Source: Hymenobacter negativus (GTDB taxonomy: Bacteria > Bacteroidota > Bacteroidia > Cytophagales > Hymenobacteraceae). Taken from it: 64,000 nt of DNA. Under the pieces are notes generated by a model. It had not been told where the DNA came from, made no database searches, and worked only from the letters and a program-made list of their open reading frames with translations. Positions 60,561 to 64,000 of the stretch are shown in pieces; position 1 is the first letter of the stretch; each line of letters begins with the position of its first letter. Position numbers and translations under genes: made by a program. The stretch spans positions 186,001-250,000 of the forward strand of contig NZ_JAGETZ010000002.1 in assembly GCF_017571495.1 (NCBI RefSeq), written 5' to 3'.

Positions 60561-61115
60561 ATGGCCGATTCCCTGCGTGCGCATTTTGCGCTTACCCAAC
60601 AGCGTCTGGCCGAGTGGTTGGGCGTCCACCGCGTCGTTGTGGCACAGGCCGAAGCCGGGTTGCGTGACCTGCCCCTAGGCCGCCACCTACGACAAGGAGT
60701 ACAGCATTTACGCTTCACCCTGGCTACTGTGGGCCAGATGCTACGGGGAAGCGGCATTATTGAGCCGGCCCCGGCCCCCTTGCCCGCCCCGCCGGTCAAT
60801 ACCAAGGCCCTGCGGCGGCGGATAGCCGCTTGCCGTATGCAGGCTGCCCGCCTGGCCAGTGAGCGACCAGCCATGCAGGCCCGCGCCACGGCCTATGTCA
60901 ACCGCCTGGCCGCGCTGCCTGCCCTGCGTGGCTATACCGACCCCGTGCCCGACCCCGTTCAGGAGGCTCGTTGGCTTTCCCTATTCGAGCTCGAAGCCAG
61001 CGTAGGGCTGCACGACGAGTGTGGCCCCGGTCCTCAGGCTCTGGCCACCGCGCGCCAAGCGGGTCTGGAGCGCGAAGCCGAAGTTTTAGAGAACCTACTG
61101 GCCGGGTTGGAATAG
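60561..61115 (+). CDS. HTH (XRE-like) regulator of unknown family
   Basis: 184 aa. The N-terminus FALTQQRLAEWLGVHRVVVAQAEAGLRDLP has the pattern of an XRE/HTH_3 domain. A Pro/Ala-rich linker (IEPAPAPLPAPPV) leads to a helical Arg/Ala-rich domain ending EAEVLENLLAGLE. The array of three 42-bp inverted-pair repeats sits 30-156 bp upstream and could be its operator set, which is an inference. It faces the DoxX gene convergently. Confidence 0.68.
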   Translation: MADSLRAHFALTQQRLAEWLGVHRVVVAQAEAGLRDLPLGRHLRQGVQHLRFTLATVGQMLRGSGIIEPAPAPLPAPPVNTKALRRRIAACRMQAARLASERPAMQARATAYVNRLAALPALRGYTDPVPDPVQEARWLSLFELEASVGLHDECGPGPQALATARQAGLEREAEVLENLLAGLE

Positions 61116-61168
61116 GCGCCTGTCATCCGGAGTCTTGCTGTGGATGGCAGGCGTTGCCAAAAGGCATA

Positions 61169-61522
61169 CTACCGCCGCATCACCTGCCATACCCACCACA
61201 GCAGGGGCAGCTGCAAGGGCAGCCGACCCCAAGCCACCCAGCCAGGAATGTGCAGTTGTTCGTGGATGAGGGCCATGTACACGTTGGCTGGAAACACGGC
61301 TACCAGCAATGCCAGCAGTCCCCAACCCGCCAGCCGCCGCGTGCGAGCCGGCAGCAGGCCCACCCCGCCCAGCATTTCGAACACGCCACTCACATATACC
61401 AGCGCCAGTGGGGCGGGCAGCGCCGGCGGCATGATGGCGAGGTAAGTGGCCGGATGCACAAAATGCCAGATGCCGGCCCCGATAAAGAGCAGGGCCAGTG
61501 TGTAGCGGCTAAGTAAAACCAT
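61169..61522 (-). CDS. DoxX family membrane protein
   Basis: 117 aa with four membrane helices (YTLALLFIGAGIWHFVHP; LALVYVSGVFEMLGGVGLL; LAGWGLLALLVAVFPANVYMAL; LPLLWWVWQVM). GAGIWHFVHPATYLAIMPP and FEMLGGVGLLPARTRRLAGWGL are DoxX/DoxD-like signatures. Members are linked to redox or quinone metabolism; the specific role is unknown. Divided from the subtilisin gene by a strong hairpin. Confidence 0.85.
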   Translation of the reverse strand: MVLLSRYTLALLFIGAGIWHFVHPATYLAIMPPALPAPLALVYVSGVFEMLGGVGLLPARTRRLAGWGLLALLVAVFPANVYMALIHEQLHIPGWVAWGRLPLQLPLLWWVWQVMRR

Positions 61523-61558
61523 TGGAAGAGGAAGTAGGGAAAGCCAGAGGGGCTCAAG

Positions 61559-61609
61559 TTGTCAAAGAAAAGCCCTGGCCAACGCTTGGCCAGGGCTTTT
61601 CTTTGACAA
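61559..61609. terminator. Perfect 24-bp hairpin terminator
   Basis: Arms 61559-61582 and 61586-61609 are exact complements with loop CGC. It lies just past the stop of the minus-strand subtilisin gene and before DoxX, so it ends the subtilisin transcript. Confidence 0.9.
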
Positions 61610-61623
61610 GGAAGAAGAGGCTG

Positions 61624-64000
61624 CTACTTCAGTACCTTCAACTGCTGGGTGCCTTGCGCAGTGCTCAGGTGCAGCACGTACACGCCAGCGGGCAGGGTAT
61701 CGGTATCGAAGGCCACTTGCTGGGGGCTGGGCCGCAGAATGAGGGGCTGGCGACGCACTTCGCGGCCCAACGCATCGAGGAGCTGCAAGGTGGCCGTACC
61801 CGTCAAAGAGGGTGCCACCGTCACCCGCAACTGGCTGCCAAATGGTACCGGGGCTGCCGTGAAGGCATCCGTTAGCCGCTGGCTGGCGGTGGTGGCGGTA
61901 GCCACGCGCTCGGCCACGCGCACGTTGGTGAGGTAGATGTTGTTGCCGTTGTCGTTCAGGTTCACAAAACGCAGGAGGACGGTTTGCGTTTGGGCGGCTG
62001 GGCCAGGCGTGCGGAAGGCACTCAAGTTTACGGTTTCCTGCCGCCACTGAGCGGCGCTGGTGGGCGCAAACACGCTGGTGCTGGCAGTAGCTACCGTAGC
62101 CAGGGTAGTTCCGCGCTTCAGGTAGCTGGTGGGCACGAAGGTGGCCCCGCAGTCCGTAGAAATATCTACCCGCAGGCCATCCGAAAAGGTGCTGCTGTAA
62201 GTCCGGTGGGCCACGGCGAAGGTCAGTTCCGGGCTGGTGCTGCCTGCCAGGTTCAGGGGCGGAGTGATGAGGAAATCTTGGGCCCCGCGCAGGCCATCAT
62301 CGAAGTCGTTGACCATGGGCAGGCGACGGCTCACGTTATCGGGGCCTACCACGGCCGTCGGGCTCAGCTCCCAGGTATAGGTAGAGCTGGGGTTTTCGAC
62401 CCGCCAGCCAGCCGGCGGAAAGGCCGTTGCGGCCGTCGAAAACGTTTCGCTGAAGGCCAGTGGCATGCCGTTGCTCACCGTGATGAGATTGGTGCGGGTG
62501 GCTGAGCCGGGGCCGTAGCTGTTGGTAGCTGTGAGGCTCACCGTGTAGGTACCCAGATTGGCAAAGCTTACCTGCGGGTTTTGCGAGGTGGCCGAGGTGC
62601 CATTCACGAACGTCACGCCCGCGCTCGGGCTGATAACCCAGGCCCAGCTAGTGGGCGCGCTTTGGCTGCTATCGCTCAGCAGCAACGTACTGCCCGGGCA
62701 TAGCACCTTCAGGCTGGGCTCGAAGCCGGCCAGCGGCGGACCGGGGCAGTCGCGTAGGCCACTGGCCTGGTAAATGGCCCGCGTGCGGCGCGAGAGCAGG
62801 CCGTTGGCCCCCCGCGCCCGCACGGCAAACCAGTAGTCAGACCCCGAGCCCAGGCCCGGCAGTACTACGTAGGGCGTCGTCACGGTCGTCAGCGAATCCA
62901 TGTAGAGCGTGCCCAGCTTGTACACCGTATAAGAAGTAGCGCCGGCTGAGGCCGTCCAACTCAGCCGGCTTTCGCTGAGGCAGCGGTATTCGGAGCGTAG
63001 GTTGGTAGGCAGCGGGGCCACCGTGAAGAAAGCCGGCGACTGGCTGCTCGTGCTACCCCGCGTCACGCGCACTTTCACGCTGCCGGCAGCAAGGCCAGTG
63101 GGCACCACCCAATCGGTGGAGCGGGCCGTACCAACTAGGTTGCTGGCAATGGGCACGTAGGTCTGGCCGTTGTCGAGGGTATACGCCACGGAAAAGGGTA
63201 GGGAACTGTCGGCCGCGTCCCAGCGCAATGTTTCAGTTTCGCCAGGTACGAAGCCTTCGCCACCCAGCGGGTAGGTCAGTTCTACGCCTTCGTCGATGTA
63301 GCTATAGGTCAGCCAAAAACCCTGGCGGCCCTGGGGCACGGCCCGTCCGCTCACCGTGAAGCTGTAGCCGCCGGGTGCGCTGGGGTTGTCGATGGTGATT
63401 TGCTCGGCGTTGTTGATAGAGTCGCGCCCGCGCACGGCAGCCGTGTTCAGCTGGGCCACGGTGGGGCGGTGGTCCAGTATCCAGGGCTGAATGGGAGTGC
63501 TCGTACCCACAGCGGTACCCACCAGGTCGAGGTTGTTGACGAGGGCCGGGCGGGCGTTGGCTGCGCCTTCGTAGTCGGTCCAGTGCAGCATCACGCGCAG
63601 CTGCGTCTTGCCCGCAACGGCCGGCACTACGAAGGTGCGGCTCTGCCCCTGCGTGAGGGTATCGAGGAAATAAGTGTGTCCTTCCAGCACACGCACCGCC
63701 CGCAGGCCGTTGATGCGGCCGTAGCCAAAGCGGAAGTCAGGGCCCGGGTTGCCCAGGTCTTCGGCCGTGTTCATGAGCACGGCCTTGAGCAGCGCGCCCG
63801 GCGCTTCGGCCCCGGCGTTGAGGCTGCGGTAGGCGCCCACCAGCTGGGCCGTCACGCCCGACACGCCCGGGCAGGCCATGCTGGTGCCCGAGATGGTAGC
63901 GTAGGTGTTGCCGCCGTAGGTCGAGGTTACGTTGGTGCCCACGGCGCACACTTCGGGCTTGATGCGGCCGTCGGTGGCCGGGCCGCGGCTGCTGCTGCTG
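61624..64000 (-). CDS. S8 subtilisin-like protease with T9SS type A sorting domain (5' end outside window)
   Basis: The frame is open to the window's right edge, so the N-terminus, signal peptide and catalytic Asp and His lie beyond it. The visible start is RIKPEVCAVGTNV, and the catalytic Ser is in SGTSMACPGVSGVTAQLVGAYR. Then follow a beta domain, fibronectin-type and PKD domains (SWAWVISPSAGVTFVNGTSA), an adhesin-like jellyroll (NDFDDGLRGAQDFLITPPLNL) and the type A C-terminal sorting domain (VPFGSQLRVTV...GVYVLHLSTAQGTQQLKVLK). It is exported by type IX secretion, the system that GldJ serves. Confidence 0.93.
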   Translation of the reverse strand, partial: SSSSRGPATDGRIKPEVCAVGTNVTSTYGGNTYATISGTSMACPGVSGVTAQLVGAYRSLNAGAEAPGALLKAVLMNTAEDLGNPGPDFRFGYGRINGLRAVRVLEGHTYFLDTLTQGQSRTFVVPAVAGKTQLRVMLHWTDYEGAANARPALVNNLDLVGTAVGTSTPIQPWILDHRPTVAQLNTAAVRGRDSINNAEQITIDNPSAPGGYSFTVSGRAVPQGRQGFWLTYSYIDEGVELTYPLGGEGFVPGETETLRWDAADSSLPFSVAYTLDNGQTYVPIASNLVGTARSTDWVVPTGLAAGSVKVRVTRGSTSSQSPAFFTVAPLPTNLRSEYRCLSESRLSWTASAGATSYTVYKLGTLYMDSLTTVTTPYVVLPGLGSGSDYWFAVRARGANGLLSRRTRAIYQASGLRDCPGPPLAGFEPSLKVLCPGSTLLLSDSSQSAPTSWAWVISPSAGVTFVNGTSATSQNPQVSFANLGTYTVSLTATNSYGPGSATRTNLITVSNGMPLAFSETFSTAATAFPPAGWRVENPSSTYTWELSPTAVVGPDNVSRRLPMVNDFDDGLRGAQDFLITPPLNLAGSTSPELTFAVAHRTYSSTFSDGLRVDISTDCGATFVPTSYLKRGTTLATVATASTSVFAPTSAAQWRQETVNLSAFRTPGPAAQTQTVLLRFVNLNDNGNNIYLTNVRVAERVATATTASQRLTDAFTAAPVPFGSQLRVTVAPSLTGTATLQLLDALGREVRRQPLILRPSPQQVAFDTDTLPAGVYVLHLSTAQGTQQLKVLK

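Noticed and set aside
1..64000. CRISPR arrays, rRNA or tRNA genes, classical transposases, integrase or phage genes
   Set aside because: None was recognised: no regular repeat-spacer pattern, no cloverleaf with a TTCGA-type arm in the gaps, and no DDE, tyrosine or serine recombinase motifs in any supported frame.

Overview
The window is a GC-rich chromosomal segment from a Bacteroidota bacterium, most likely a Hymenobacter-like member of the Cytophagales. The evidence is a gliding-motility GldJ lipoprotein, two proteins with type IX secretion sorting domains, many Bacteroidota -7 promoter boxes (TAnnTTTG) in place of Shine-Dalgarno sites, and families such as DUF4175, DUF4385 and a DksA-like protein without zinc ligands. 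No rRNA, tRNA, CRISPR array, prophage or classical insertion sequence was recognised.

Layout. 0-16 kb: gldJ (5' end outside), comF, an AhpD-like protein, exodeoxyribonuclease III, DUF4175, an anti-sigma-type ATPase, ybeY, a glycosyltransferase, an arginyltransferase-like protein, mnmG, a methyltransferase and an Ig-like lipoprotein, nearly all on the plus strand. 15.75-18.2 kb: a long gene-poor stretch packed with DnaA-box-like 9-mers plus an AT-rich tract, then two small genes, then a second compact box cluster. I read this as a probable bipartite chromosomal replication origin. 18-32.9 kb: a PiT phosphate transporter, glyS, a large T9SS-sorted surface protein, an MMPL/RND exporter, ileS and two tandem lspA genes. 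32.9-33.75 kb: a small AT-richer block with a hypothetical gene and a GIY-YIG nuclease, bounded by perfect 41-bp inverted repeats. 33.8-43 kb: a fused oligopeptide ABC ATPase, RNase R, a polyprenyl synthase, a rhomboid protease and a GDPD. 43-45.6 kb: an AT-rich HTH gene, an exact parS site, a DciA-like DUF721 gene and recF. 45.6-64 kb: pdhA, TPR proteins, ribH, a DksA-like regulator, a pseudouridine synthase with a giant disordered N-terminus, coaX, an outer-membrane protein, lptC, ppiD, recJ, an HTH regulator with three 42-bp upstream repeats, DoxX and a T9SS-sorted subtilisin (5' end outside).

Together these suggest an origin-proximal region: candidate oriC at 16.1-18.1 kb, two parS-like sites at 10.5 and 43.6 kb, and replication or repair genes (recF, DUF721/DciA-like, recJ, xth). 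The caveat is that most genes left of the candidate oriC point toward it, so a GC-skew plot is needed.

The second theme is repeats. At least four families of hairpin-forming intergenic repeats are scattered through the window, and one family forms the ends of the GIY-YIG gene block.
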